DNA of 64,000 nucleotides. Source: Dysgonomonas sp. 216 (GTDB taxonomy: Bacteria > Bacteroidota > Bacteroidia > Bacteroidales > Dysgonomonadaceae). Each line of letters opens with the position of its first letter. Positions within the stretch are counted from its first letter, which is position 1. The DNA is taken from positions 1 through 64,000 of the forward strand of contig NZ_QVMM01000012.1 in assembly GCF_010501065.1 (NCBI RefSeq), read 5' to 3'. A model generated the notes under the pieces. It saw nothing but the letters and a program-made list of their open reading frames with translations, had not been told where the DNA came from and searched no databases. The translations under genes and the position numbers were made by a program. Shown here piece by piece: positions 8,367 through 16,822 of this stretch.

Positions 8367-10136
8367 ATGAAAACATTTGAAGAATTAGGTATTGCCCCCA
8401 ATATATTGAGGGCGATAGAAGAGATGGGTTATGAAAATCCGATGCCGGTGCAGGAAGAAGTTATTCCTTATTTGCTGGACGAGGTGAGGGATGTTATAGC
8501 CCTTGCACAAACAGGTACAGGTAAAACAGCTGCATTCGGGTTGCCGGTAATTCAATCTATTGACATTAAACAAAAAGTTCCGCAAGCCCTTATCTTGTGC
8601 CCTACACGTGAACTTTGTTTACAGATAGCCGGAGATTTGGCCGACTACTCGAAATATATTGAGAAATTACGTGTACTTCCTGTTTATGGAGGTTCAAGTA
8701 TCGAAAGCCAGATAAAATCGCTAAAGAGGGGTGTGCAAATAATTGTGGCTACTCCCGGTCGTTTAATCGACCTGATAAACCGTAATACGGTCGATTTGGC
8801 ATCGGTAAAATATGTGATTCTGGACGAGGCTGATGAAATGTTAAATATGGGCTTCTCGGATAGTATTGACGAAATACTGAAACAAGTGCCTGATGGACGG
8901 TCTATGTTGTTATTCTCGGCAACGATGCCTAAAGAAATAGCTAAGATCACACGAAAATACATGCACGAGCCTAAAGAAATAACTATCGGGCGAAAAAATG
9001 AAGGTTCGAATAATGTGAAGCATGTATATTATATGGTGCATGCTAAAGACAAATATTTGGCGTTAAAACGTGTTGCCGACTATTATCCTAATATATATGG
9101 TATAATATTCTGCCGTACGCGTCGCGAAACTCAGGAAATTGCCGATAAGCTGATACAAGACGGATATAATGCCGATTCGTTGCACGGAGACCTTTCGCAG
9201 GCTCAACGTGACTATGTGATGCAGAAGTTCAGGATTAAGAACATACAGCTTCTTGTGGCAACAGACGTTGCTGCACGCGGACTTGATGTCGACAGTCTTA
9301 CGCATGTAATTAATTATGGTTTGCCCGACGATATAGAGTCGTATACCCACCGAAGCGGACGTACCGGACGTGCCGGAAAAACAGGTACATCTATTGCCAT
9401 AGTTCATATAAAAGAAAAAGGCAAGATGCGTGAGATCGAAAAGATCATAAACAAGAAATTTGAGGAAGGTACTATTCCAACAGGTCAATCTATTTGCGAA
9501 AAGCAATTATTTAACTTTGTTGATCAACTGGAAAAAGTTAAGGTTAACGAAGATGAAATTGCTTCGCTTATGCCATCTGTATACAGAAGACTCGATTGGC
9601 TCGAAAAAGAAGATATAGTAAAACGTATTGTGTCGTTAGAGTTGAATCGTTTGCTTGACTATTATCGCGATGCCGAAGATATTGAAGTGCCAACGGGGCG
9701 TTTTTCTAAAGACGAAAAAAGAGGTGAAAGAGGAGATAGAGGCGAAAGAAGATCCGGAGGCGACAGGAAATCTGTGCGTACAGCCGAAAAAGGTTATTCG
9801 CGTCTGTTTATAAACATTGGGCGTACCGATGGAATAAATCCGGCAACACTGATGGGTTTTGTTAACGATTTTGTAGATAATAAGGTAAGAATAGGGCGCA
9901 TAGATTTAATGCAGAACTTTTCTTTCTTCGAAGTGCCTGAAAAAGAGTCTAATAAAGTTATTAAATCATTGCGAAATACCGAATATAACGGACGTCGTGT
10001 GGTGGTAGAAATATCACAAGGCGGGCAATCGAATGGTAGCGGTAGTAGAGGCAACAGAAGCGAAAGCCGTTTTTCGGGAGGAGGCGACCGAGGGCGTAAA
10101 GGTTCGAGCGATAATAGAAAGTCTAGAAAACGGTAA
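8367..10136 (+). CDS. DEAD-box ATP-dependent RNA helicase (DeaD/CsdA type)
   Basis: A 589-residue RNA helicase that unwinds RNA duplexes with ATP, probably in ribosome assembly or RNA decay, especially in the cold. Motifs are all present: Q motif near residues 4-29, AQTGTGKT (47-54), PTREL (79-83), TPGR (129-132), DEAD (153-156), SAT (184-186), ARGLDVDSL and HRSGRTGRAG in the second RecA domain. An arginine/glycine-rich linker follows, then a DbpA-type RNA-binding domain (about 474-550, starting YSRLFINIGRTDGI) and an RG/serine-rich basic tail. This is the usual architecture of the Bacteroidetes member. The gene is preceded by a long leader and ends at a strong terminator. Confidence 0.93.
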   Translation: MKTFEELGIAPNILRAIEEMGYENPMPVQEEVIPYLLDEVRDVIALAQTGTGKTAAFGLPVIQSIDIKQKVPQALILCPTRELCLQIAGDLADYSKYIEKLRVLPVYGGSSIESQIKSLKRGVQIIVATPGRLIDLINRNTVDLASVKYVILDEADEMLNMGFSDSIDEILKQVPDGRSMLLFSATMPKEIAKITRKYMHEPKEITIGRKNEGSNNVKHVYYMVHAKDKYLALKRVADYYPNIYGIIFCRTRRETQEIADKLIQDGYNADSLHGDLSQAQRDYVMQKFRIKNIQLLVATDVAARGLDVDSLTHVINYGLPDDIESYTHRSGRTGRAGKTGTSIAIVHIKEKGKMREIEKIINKKFEEGTIPTGQSICEKQLFNFVDQLEKVKVNEDEIASLMPSVYRRLDWLEKEDIVKRIVSLELNRLLDYYRDAEDIEVPTGRFSKDEKRGERGDRGERRSGGDRKSVRTAEKGYSRLFINIGRTDGINPATLMGFVNDFVDNKVRIGRIDLMQNFSFFEVPEKESNKVIKSLRNTEYNGRRVVVEISQGGQSNGSGSRGNRSESRFSGGGDRGRKGSSDNRKSRKR

Positions 10137-10141
10137 AAATA

Positions 10142-10172
10142 TTTGATTCTTAAAATATTAATGTTATATTTG
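10142..10172 (+). promoter_or_regulatory. Promoter-like TTTG-19-TATATTTG abutting a terminator
   Basis: TTTG (10142-10145), a 19-nt spacer and TATATTTG (10165-10172) form a full match to the Bacteroidetes promoter consensus. It lies just after the helicase stop codon and immediately before the terminator hairpin, so transcription starting here would meet the terminator within the first few tens of nucleotides. It could be fortuitous, or make a tiny RNA, or feed limited read-through toward the sigma gene. Confidence 0.35.
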
Positions 10173-10216
10173 CAACAAGCCGATGATAGAAAAACGGCTT
10201 GTTGTTTTTTTTTTTA
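10173..10216 (+). terminator. Strong intrinsic terminator after the helicase gene
   Basis: CAACAAGCCG (10173-10182) pairs with CGGCTTGTTG (10195-10204), followed by a long T run. The 245 bp from here to the sigma gene hold one more imperfect stem (GCTGTG/CACAGC, about 10293-10324) and a -7-like TAACTTTG at 10372-10379, but no gene. Confidence 0.9.
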
Positions 10217-10461
10217 TTTAGCAACATAAATTATTTCTATGATTGATAAGATTTATAATAGGTTTTCGATAATCTGCTGATCGGTAGCGATTTATGCTGT
10301 GGTATTTTCTCTAATATTCACAGCCATCCCCTGAATGAATAAGTTATTAAGACCGATAAAGGAAAAATTAATAACTTTGTTAAACAATTTTACGACTATA
10401 AATGTTAAGTAAGTTGTAAGAATGAAGTATTATTTCACATAAACACATAAACGAGACAATT

Positions 10462-10989
10462 ATGAAAGCTAACAACCAAAACAATTTTGAAGAAAAGTTA
10501 GTTGACTTGCAAAACAACATGATGAATTTTGCTTTAACATTAACAGCTAACAGAGAAGAAGCTAAAGACCTTTTACAAGAAACAACCTTGAGGGCTTTAG
10601 ATAATAAAGAGAAGTATTACGAAAATGTAAACTTCAAAGGTTGGGTATTTACAATTATGCATAACATATTTGTAAATAATTATCGTAGAGTTGTTCGCAC
10701 GCAAACGATTATTGATCAAACAGAGAATTTGTATCACCTAAATCTTCCACAAGATTCAGGATTTGATACTCCCGAAGGAGCTTATACTATTTCGGAGATA
10801 AATAAAGCGATAACAAGTTTCTCGGATGAATATCGTGTGCCATTTTCAATGCATGTCTCAGGATATAAATATGAGGAGATTGCTCAAAAATTAGGCCTAC
10901 CTATAGGTACTGTAAAAAGTCGTATATTTTTTGCAAGAAAAAGATTGCAAGAAATGTTGAAAGATTATAAATACCAAGATAGAGAATAA
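10462..10989 (+). CDS. ECF-type RNA polymerase sigma factor
   Basis: A 175-residue group 4 (ECF) sigma factor that directs RNA polymerase to a small regulon. Region 2 is seen at about residues 25-85 (ANREEAKDLLQETTLRALDN, then FKGWVFTIMHNIFVNNYRR). Region 4 is at about 110-165 and includes the helix-turn-helix EIAQKLGLPIGTVKSRIFFA. The two are joined by a short linker, with no extra C-terminal domain. There is no anti-sigma gene or SusC/SusD partner beside it, since terminators isolate it on both sides, so it is an orphan ECF like the housekeeping-associated one common in Bacteroidales. A TAACTTTG box 82 bp upstream may belong to its promoter. Confidence 0.9.
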   Translation: MKANNQNNFEEKLVDLQNNMMNFALTLTANREEAKDLLQETTLRALDNKEKYYENVNFKGWVFTIMHNIFVNNYRRVVRTQTIIDQTENLYHLNLPQDSGFDTPEGAYTISEINKAITSFSDEYRVPFSMHVSGYKYEEIAQKLGLPIGTVKSRIFFARKRLQEMLKDYKYQDRE

Positions 10990-11015
10990 TACAAAAGCAG
11001 TCTTGTTTATGATAT

Positions 11016-11046
11016 AGCCGATGAGTTATCTCATCGGCTTTTTTTT
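11016..11046 (+). terminator. Intrinsic terminator of the sigma factor gene
   Basis: AGCCGATGAG (11016-11025) pairs perfectly with CTCATCGGCT (11030-11039), with a 4-nt loop and a following T run. Confidence 0.92.
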
Positions 11047-11228
11047 GTAATCAAAGATATTGCATCTCAAGTATTCCATTCTTTTATAGAAATATCTGAT
11101 TATTGGTAGCTGATAAAAAAAACTTAAGCGATGTTGCGGTAATTAATTATGCTTATTTATCTATCTATTAGAGTGATATGTTGTTTCGACAACGTTGATT
11201 GATGTAGATAAGAAAAAAGGTAAAATTA

Positions 11229-11306
11229 TGTCAGGAGTGTCAGGTTTTCAGAAAAAACGCATTGTAGACGGTTGTATTCGAATAATAATTCTACTTGTGT
11301 AGAACT
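11229..11306 (+). repeat. Bipartite intergenic element, copy A
   Basis: TGTCAGG at 11229-11235 and again at 11238-11244 (9-bp period), followed by TTTT. After 42 bp comes the dyad AATTCTAC-TTGT-GTAGAACT (11287-11306). The C/G pair replaces the T/A pair of other copies, keeping the arms complementary. It lies in the sigma-metG gap, pointing to metG. A short hairpin with a TTCG loop (GTTGT/ACAAC, 11180-11193) stands 35 bp before it. Confidence 0.7.
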
Positions 11307-11399
11307 ATTGGAGATTGACAAAGGCATAAAGTCGGCTTTGGCTTAGATAGTAGACTGGCAATCGTATATTTTTTATAGCTTTCTGTTTTGTGCCGAAAC

Positions 11400-11478
11400 C
11401 GTCAGATATGTCAGCTTTTGTAAAAAATATGCATTATGCCATGCTGAGAAGATAGTGTAATTCTATTAATGTAGAATT
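11400..11478 (+). repeat. Bipartite intergenic element, copy B
   Basis: CGTCAGA (11400-11406) and TGTCAGC (11409-11415) keep the 9-bp period. A 43-bp spacer leads to the dyad AATTCTAT-TAAT-GTAGAATT (11459-11478). It starts 171 bp after copy A in the same orientation and ends 96 bp before metG. A -7 box TATCTTTG for metG follows at 11545-11552. Confidence 0.7.
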
Positions 11479-11574
11479 ATCGCAGATGTGAAGAAATAGT
11501 CAAATTGATAGGTATTCATCGAATAATCTTCAAAGATATTTGTCTATCTTTGCGTTTCTGAAAATAATCATTTT

Positions 11575-13614
11575 ATGAGCAAGAATTTCAAACGTACACT
11601 AGTTACATCGGCATTGCCTTATGCTAACGGACCAGTACATATAGGGCATTTAGCCGGAGTATATGTTCCCGCTGATATTTATGTCAGATACCTTAGGATG
11701 AAAGGAGAAGAGGTTATACATATCGGGGGATCGGACGAGCATGGTGTGCCTATCACTATTCGCGCCAGAAAAGAAGGTGTAACGCCACAGGATATTGTCG
11801 ATAAATACCATGGAATAATAAAGAAATCGTTCGAAGAATTTGGAATATCGTTTGATATTTATTCGCGGACGAGTAGCGATATTCATAAAAAAACTGCCGC
11901 CGATTTCTTTCTGAAATTGTACGAAAACGGACAATTCGAGGAAAAGGTGTCGGAACAGTATTACGACGACGAAGCTAAAATGTTTTTGGCCGACCGTTAT
12001 ATTATGGGCGAATGCCCTCATTGTGGAAACCCGAATGCTTATGGCGATCAGTGTGAGCAATGTGGAACATCGTTAAGCCCTTTGGAATTGAAGAATCCAC
12101 GTTCTACTATATCGGGATCGACTCCTGTTTTGCGTGAAACAAAGCACTGGTATCTTCCTCTTGATAAACATGAAGAATGGTTGCGCCAGTGGATATTGGA
12201 AGATCATAAAGAGTGGAAGACAAATGTATACGGACAATGTAAATCGTGGCTCGATATGGGCTTGCAGCCTCGTGCCGTAAGTCGCGACCTTGATTGGGGA
12301 GTGCCAATTCCGCTTGAAGGAGCCGAGCATAAAGTTCTTTATGTGTGGTTCGACGCTCCAATCGGGTATATATCGAATACTAAAGAACTATTCCCCGATT
12401 CGTGGGAAACATGGTGGAAGTCGGAAGATACACGTTTGTTACACTTTATAGGCAAGGATAACATTGTTTTTCATTGTATTGTTTTTCCGGCTATGTTGAA
12501 GGCAGAAGGAACTTTTATACTTCCCGAAAATGTTCCGGCAAACGAATTTCTTAACCTCGAAGGAGATAAAATATCAACATCGCGTAACTGGGCTGTGTGG
12601 TTGCACGAATATCTTGAAGATTTTCCAGGACAACAGGACGTTTTACGTTATGTGCTAACGGCAAATGCACCCGAAGCTAAAGATAATGACTTTACGTGGA
12701 AAGATTTTCAGGCTCGTAACAATAACGAACTGGTTGCCATATTCGGAAACTTTATAAACAGGGCATTAGTTCTTACCCAAAAGTATTTTAAGAGTCAGGT
12801 ACCTCCGTGTAATGAGCTGACTGATTATGATAAGGAAACATTGAAGGAGTTTGCCGATGTGCGGGTATCTATCGAGAAAAATCTCGATACCTTCCGTTTT
12901 CGGGATGCTTTGAAGGATGCAATGAATCTTGCGCGTATAGGTAATAAATATTTGGCGGATACCGAACCTTGGAAGGTTGCGAAAACCGATATGAAGCGTA
13001 CCGAAACAATTCTGAATATTGCATTGCAGATATCGGCGAATTTAACTATTGCTTTCGAACCGTTTTTGCCATTCAGTGCAAAACGAATAAGGGAGTTTTT
13101 GAATATAACCGAGTTGGAATGGAGTCAATTAGGTCGTGCTGATTTATTGAAGGTAGGACATCAATTGGGCACACCTGATCTTCTTTTTGCTAAAATAGAA
13201 GACGAAACAATTGAAAAGCAAATACAGAAGCTTTTAGATACAAAGGCATCGAACGAACAAAATGAGCGTGCGACAGTTCCTGTGAAGCCAAATATACAGT
13301 TCGAAGATTTTGAAAAACTGGATATACGTGTTGGTAAGGTTTTGGAGTGTACTAAAGTACCAAAGGCCGATAAATTGCTCCAATTTCTGATTGATGATGG
13401 TATAGCTAAACGAACCATAATATCGGGCATCGCACAGTGGTATAAACCTGAGGATTTAATCGGGAAACAGGTTTGCTTTATAGCAAATCTTGCCCCACGA
13501 AAGCTTAGAGGTATTGAGTCTCAGGGAATGATACTTTCGGCCGAAAATTCTGACGGAAGTTTATCTATAATTGAGCCTTCGACCGAGGTTGAATCGGGGA
13601 GTCAAGTAAAATAG
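11575..13614 (+). CDS. metG: Methionyl-tRNA synthetase
   Basis: A 679-residue cytosolic class I aminoacyl-tRNA synthetase that charges tRNA-Met. It has the ATP-binding HIGH motif within [14 protein letters not shown] (HIGH at 22-25), a zinc knuckle [18 protein letters not shown] beginning near residue 146, and a KMSKS equivalent, here KISTS (332-336). The anticodon-binding helical domain follows, and residues about 575-679 form the C-terminal OB-fold tRNA-binding domain ([20 protein letters not shown]) used for dimerisation and tRNA capture. Full length for the E. coli-like form. Its promoter box TATCTTTG lies at 11545-11552, preceded by two copies of the bipartite intergenic element. Confidence 0.97.
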   Translation: MSKNFKRTLVTSALPYANGPVHIGHLAGVYVPADIYVRYLRMKGEEVIHIGGSDEHGVPITIRARKEGVTPQDIVDKYHGIIKKSFEEFGISFDIYSRTSSDIHKKTAADFFLKLYENGQFEEKVSEQYYDDEAKMFLADRYIMGECPHCGNPNAYGDQCEQCGTSLSPLELKNPRSTISGSTPVLRETKHWYLPLDKHEEWLRQWILEDHKEWKTNVYGQCKSWLDMGLQPRAVSRDLDWGVPIPLEGAEHKVLYVWFDAPIGYISNTKELFPDSWETWWKSEDTRLLHFIGKDNIVFHCIVFPAMLKAEGTFILPENVPANEFLNLEGDKISTSRNWAVWLHEYLEDFPGQQDVLRYVLTANAPEAKDNDFTWKDFQARNNNELVAIFGNFINRALVLTQKYFKSQVPPCNELTDYDKETLKEFADVRVSIEKNLDTFRFRDALKDAMNLARIGNKYLADTEPWKVAKTDMKRTETILNIALQISANLTIAFEPFLPFSAKRIREFLNITELEWSQLGRADLLKVGHQLGTPDLLFAKIEDETIEKQIQKLLDTKASNEQNERATVPVKPNIQFEDFEKLDIRVGKVLECTKVPKADKLLQFLIDDGIAKRTIISGIAQWYKPEDLIGKQVCFIANLAPRKLRGIESQGMILSAENSDGSLSIIEPSTEVESGSQVK

Positions 13615-13650
13615 TGAATCTTCTTCTTAATTAAGTAAGATCATTAGATA

Positions 13651-13693
13651 AAATAATAAAGGCTATTCAATACGAATAGCCTTTATTATTTTT
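13651..13693. terminator. Bidirectional terminator between metG and the GH128 gene
   Basis: AATAATAAAGGCTATTC pairs with GAATAGCCTTTATTATT around a 5-nt loop, with T runs available on both strands. The genes on both sides converge on it. Confidence 0.92.
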
Positions 13694-13715
13694 ATACTTA
13701 GAGAAGAGAGTTCTT

Positions 13716-16454
13716 TTATTTCTTTATGAAATTTGATGATTTACCATCTATATTAATAATGTAATACCCTGTTGGTATATCCTGTATATTTACATTATTA
13801 TCGGTTGTGTTGATGTTTATTAATTCACGACCAAGCATATCGCTTATCGTAACGTTTAAATTACTGCCCGATAAGTTGCTGAAGTAGATGATTTCGGAAG
13901 CAGGATTTGGATAAATGGTTAAATTGTTGCTACCTGTTTCATTGGGGTTTATTGAGCTACCACCACTCTTTTGCTTATTAATAACCATCCATACAGCTGT
14001 TTCTTTCGATGGCGAAAATGTGTTACTTTGCTCGTATTGTCTGAAAAACTGTGCGTCGGTTTCGGTTAACTTGCGTGCCCTTAAATACGAACCGCGTTCG
14101 TCGTTTGATGTTTGTACATAAGCAAAAAACAGAGGATCGGTATATACCGAGCTATCCCATGTTACTTTAGCCAGCTGAGATGATGTAAATGTATAACCAA
14201 CTTCATTTTCAGCAGTCATCCCAACCGTAATTGGTTGTCCGTTTATAGTTCCTGTACCTTGTTCTATAGCAAAATAGCTAATATCTTCTGTCGAGGTTGT
14301 ATATGTTTGGGCTGCTTCTTTTTTTACAATTAAATCGAAGCCTGTAGTTGTAACGTTTTTAATTCTTGCAGTTGTTGCAGTTGCCGATCGGTTCGATGTA
14401 ACAGATACAAATACAGCGGGTTTGCTCGAAAAGGTTTCGCTAAAGTTAATCGTAACCCATTCTCCTTTTGCAGTAGTGTTTCCTGCTTCAGCTTTTAATC
14501 CTCCAAAATCGTATTTTCCGGGGGCTAATAGCAGATAAGATAAGCTTTCTTCTTTTGATATAGAGCTGGCATTTGTATATGCCCAAGGTTCGAATCTCAA
14601 ATCTAATTTGCGGCTGTTTAGGTTTTTAATGCGGTTTACCATCGCTGTATTATTGGCAAAGGTAGGAGTTCCTAATATTGCAACAGGATTAATGCGGACA
14701 AATTGCTTCCCGAAACTAAGCGTAGTCCAATCCAGAGTGGAAGTTGAATATTTCCCCAATTGGATATCTTCGTCTGGTGTTAAAATGTAAGAACACTCAA
14801 TGCTATAGTCCGAGTAGTCTTTGCCTTTACCTTTGTATCTTAAGCGATAGGATGTCTTACCTTCCTTCGTTTGGTCTACAGCAAATTCGAATTTTGTTTG
14901 AGTTAAGTTTACAATAGAATCTATAACAGCAAATTCGCCACCTTCTTCTTTCTTCTCAACAAGAATAGCTGAGGCAAGGCCCCCGTTCTCGTTCGAACCT
15001 ACATTAATTGTATAGGTCGATTGGTCGGACGAGAGTAATGCCGAAGTAACGTTTGGTGCTACGTATTTCCACGGAAGTGGCGTGAATACCTTGTTTGGGT
15101 TATATGCTTTAACTGCTTTGAAATTTTTCATCATTTCGCCGGCAGGAGTCAATGTAGTGTTATTTTTATCAGTGTCTATCATATAACGTTTCCATTCAAC
15201 CCAATTATATACAGCATGTCTTTCAACAAACGAAACCGTATCCAACATATTGAAGAATGCTGTCATATCGCTTTTCTGTTTAGCTTGTTGTTCCGATGCA
15301 CTTGAAGGCCAGCTCTCTGAAGTCCAGTTAGCCCCGTTGTTCCACTCTGTAATCCATATAGGTCTTCCGGTTCTGTCGTGTATTCCTTTTAAGAAGTTAT
15401 AAAAGTTCTGTGGAGTTTGTCCTCCTCTGTAAAAGTGTACGGCAATAAAGTCGATACGATAGTTCAAAGCATCACATTTATCTACAAATTCGTATAGATA
15501 ATTCAACCCTCCGTCTGTTGGAGCTATTGATCCTATACGTAATCCCGACTTCATCAGGTTAGGCCATAATGATACACATTGGTCTACTGTCATATTAGAA
15601 CCTCCTCCGGCTACGTCCTGATTAGGTTCGTTGAAACCGAGTACGTGAGTCGAATTTTCGCGCGAATTGATGGTCTCCCAACCTGCCCAGTTTGCATTAT
15701 GTCTCATAGGTATATATTCTGCGTCCAGATAGCTTGTATTTCCTGCGGCATCCCAGTTATAGTACCATGTAGCCTGAATTGTGTTTAATTGTTCGGCATT
15801 ACTTCCATTCCATCCTTTTTTGGTAGGCCATTTCCATTTAAATGTGCGGATAAACATAACGGATTGGTCTAAAAGATCGGGCATTTCGCTCAACTCAAGA
15901 TCCTCTTCGTCGGCAATAAACACTTGGCTGTAACCTGTTCCATCTGTATTTGTGGCAAAGGTTGCCATATATCCTTTTCTTAGCTTAAATGAGCGTATTG
16001 ATTTATTCATATCGCCCAATCCTTTATAGAATGTTAAGATGTTGTATTTTTGCGAGTTCCCTCCAAAATTCTTTTCGTCGAAAACTTCAAGAGGCTGAAA
16101 ATCTTTAGAGTGAGGTATAACTACAGCCCCATTAAGATACATTTCTACCCGTACGTTTGTGTTTAGTACAGCTTGTTGCGTTCCTACATATATATAACTA
16201 AGGTAACTTGCTACAACCTGGCTAGGACGCAAAGCTTCGAAGTATATCCATGAGTTCTCGGTTTCGAGGTATACCTTACTGTTATTTGTTAGGGGGGTAG
16301 CCGATGTTAAATGTAGCTCCGAATTGTCGCTAATAGTTACGGTTGTTTCCGAATAAGAAGCAGCTGTTTGCTTTCCGGTTATTGTAACTTCATTTGCTTT
16401 TAGTGTTCCACAAAAAAGGACAAAAAAAGCAACTAAAATGTAATAGTTCTTCAT
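13716..16454 (-). CDS. Secreted GH128-like glycoside hydrolase with T9SS sorting domain
   Basis: A 912-residue secreted enzyme. Residues 1-20 form a signal peptide. About 120-205 resembles a beta/gamma-crystallin fold (VFDEKNFGGNSQKYNI, then MNKSIRSFKLRKGYMATF). About 205-455 is the glycosyl hydrolase catalytic core of the Asl1/GH128 type, with LGFNEPNQD giving a probable acid/base E276 and IWITEWNNG giving a probable nucleophile E370. Two beta-sandwich repeats of H-type-lectin look follow (about 570-840). The last ~75 residues (YPNPASEIIYFSNL ... FIKK) are a type A T9SS sorting signal. GH128 enzymes cut beta-1,3-glucans, so laminarin or fungal glucan is the inferred substrate. It is divergent from the neighbouring secreted protein gene. 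Confidence 0.82.
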   Translation of the reverse strand: MKNYYILVAFFVLFCGTLKANEVTITGKQTAASYSETTVTISDNSELHLTSATPLTNNSKVYLETENSWIYFEALRPSQVVASYLSYIYVGTQQAVLNTNVRVEMYLNGAVVIPHSKDFQPLEVFDEKNFGGNSQKYNILTFYKGLGDMNKSIRSFKLRKGYMATFATNTDGTGYSQVFIADEEDLELSEMPDLLDQSVMFIRTFKWKWPTKKGWNGSNAEQLNTIQATWYYNWDAAGNTSYLDAEYIPMRHNANWAGWETINSRENSTHVLGFNEPNQDVAGGGSNMTVDQCVSLWPNLMKSGLRIGSIAPTDGGLNYLYEFVDKCDALNYRIDFIAVHFYRGGQTPQNFYNFLKGIHDRTGRPIWITEWNNGANWTSESWPSSASEQQAKQKSDMTAFFNMLDTVSFVERHAVYNWVEWKRYMIDTDKNNTTLTPAGEMMKNFKAVKAYNPNKVFTPLPWKYVAPNVTSALLSSDQSTYTINVGSNENGGLASAILVEKKEEGGEFAVIDSIVNLTQTKFEFAVDQTKEGKTSYRLRYKGKGKDYSDYSIECSYILTPDEDIQLGKYSTSTLDWTTLSFGKQFVRINPVAILGTPTFANNTAMVNRIKNLNSRKLDLRFEPWAYTNASSISKEESLSYLLLAPGKYDFGGLKAEAGNTTAKGEWVTINFSETFSSKPAVFVSVTSNRSATATTARIKNVTTTGFDLIVKKEAAQTYTTSTEDISYFAIEQGTGTINGQPITVGMTAENEVGYTFTSSQLAKVTWDSSVYTDPLFFAYVQTSNDERGSYLRARKLTETDAQFFRQYEQSNTFSPSKETAVWMVINKQKSGGSSINPNETGSNNLTIYPNPASEIIYFSNLSGSNLNVTISDMLGRELININTTDNNVNIQDIPTGYYIINIDGKSSNFIKK

Positions 16455-16698
16455 GCTTTATGTAATTAAATGATACTAGTGAGACTTTATTTACAAAGTA
16501 ATGGATTTTTCTTTTACTAAAAGTTGAAAAATGGCTCATTAATAGATTAGAAATTGTTCATAATCGTTTTTTGATTTATTGTGTCTTTTAAAGTTTCGAT
16601 TCTTGTTATATATTTGATAATTGTTATACGCTGTAGCTGCAAAAGTCTATCAGAAGTACTTTAGAAGGGTGGAGATGGTTAAAAATAAGCGATTGATT

Positions 16699-16733
16699 TA
16701 TTTTTCCCCTAGTTTGGTTTATTTTTTCCCTAG
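16699..16733. repeat. Direct repeat 21 bp apart in a divergent promoter region
   Basis: TATTTTTCCCCTAG (16699-16712) recurs as TATTTTTTCCCTAG (16720-16733), exactly 21 bp or two helical turns later. It lies in the 368-bp divergent gap 16455-16822, about 90 bp before the secreted protein gene. This is the layout of a tandem regulator site. No gene is supported in this gap. Confidence 0.4.
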
Positions 16734-16822
16734 GCGTTATTTTAAATGGCTTTATTTTGCAATTGATGCAGTGTGTTGTTGTGCATTGTTAAAAGCAGTA
16801 TTAATTAATTATTAATTGTATC

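Noticed and set aside
16621..16815. 64-codon frame in the GH128/secreted-protein gap
   Set aside because: No domain or plausible start signal; the region looks regulatory (direct repeat).
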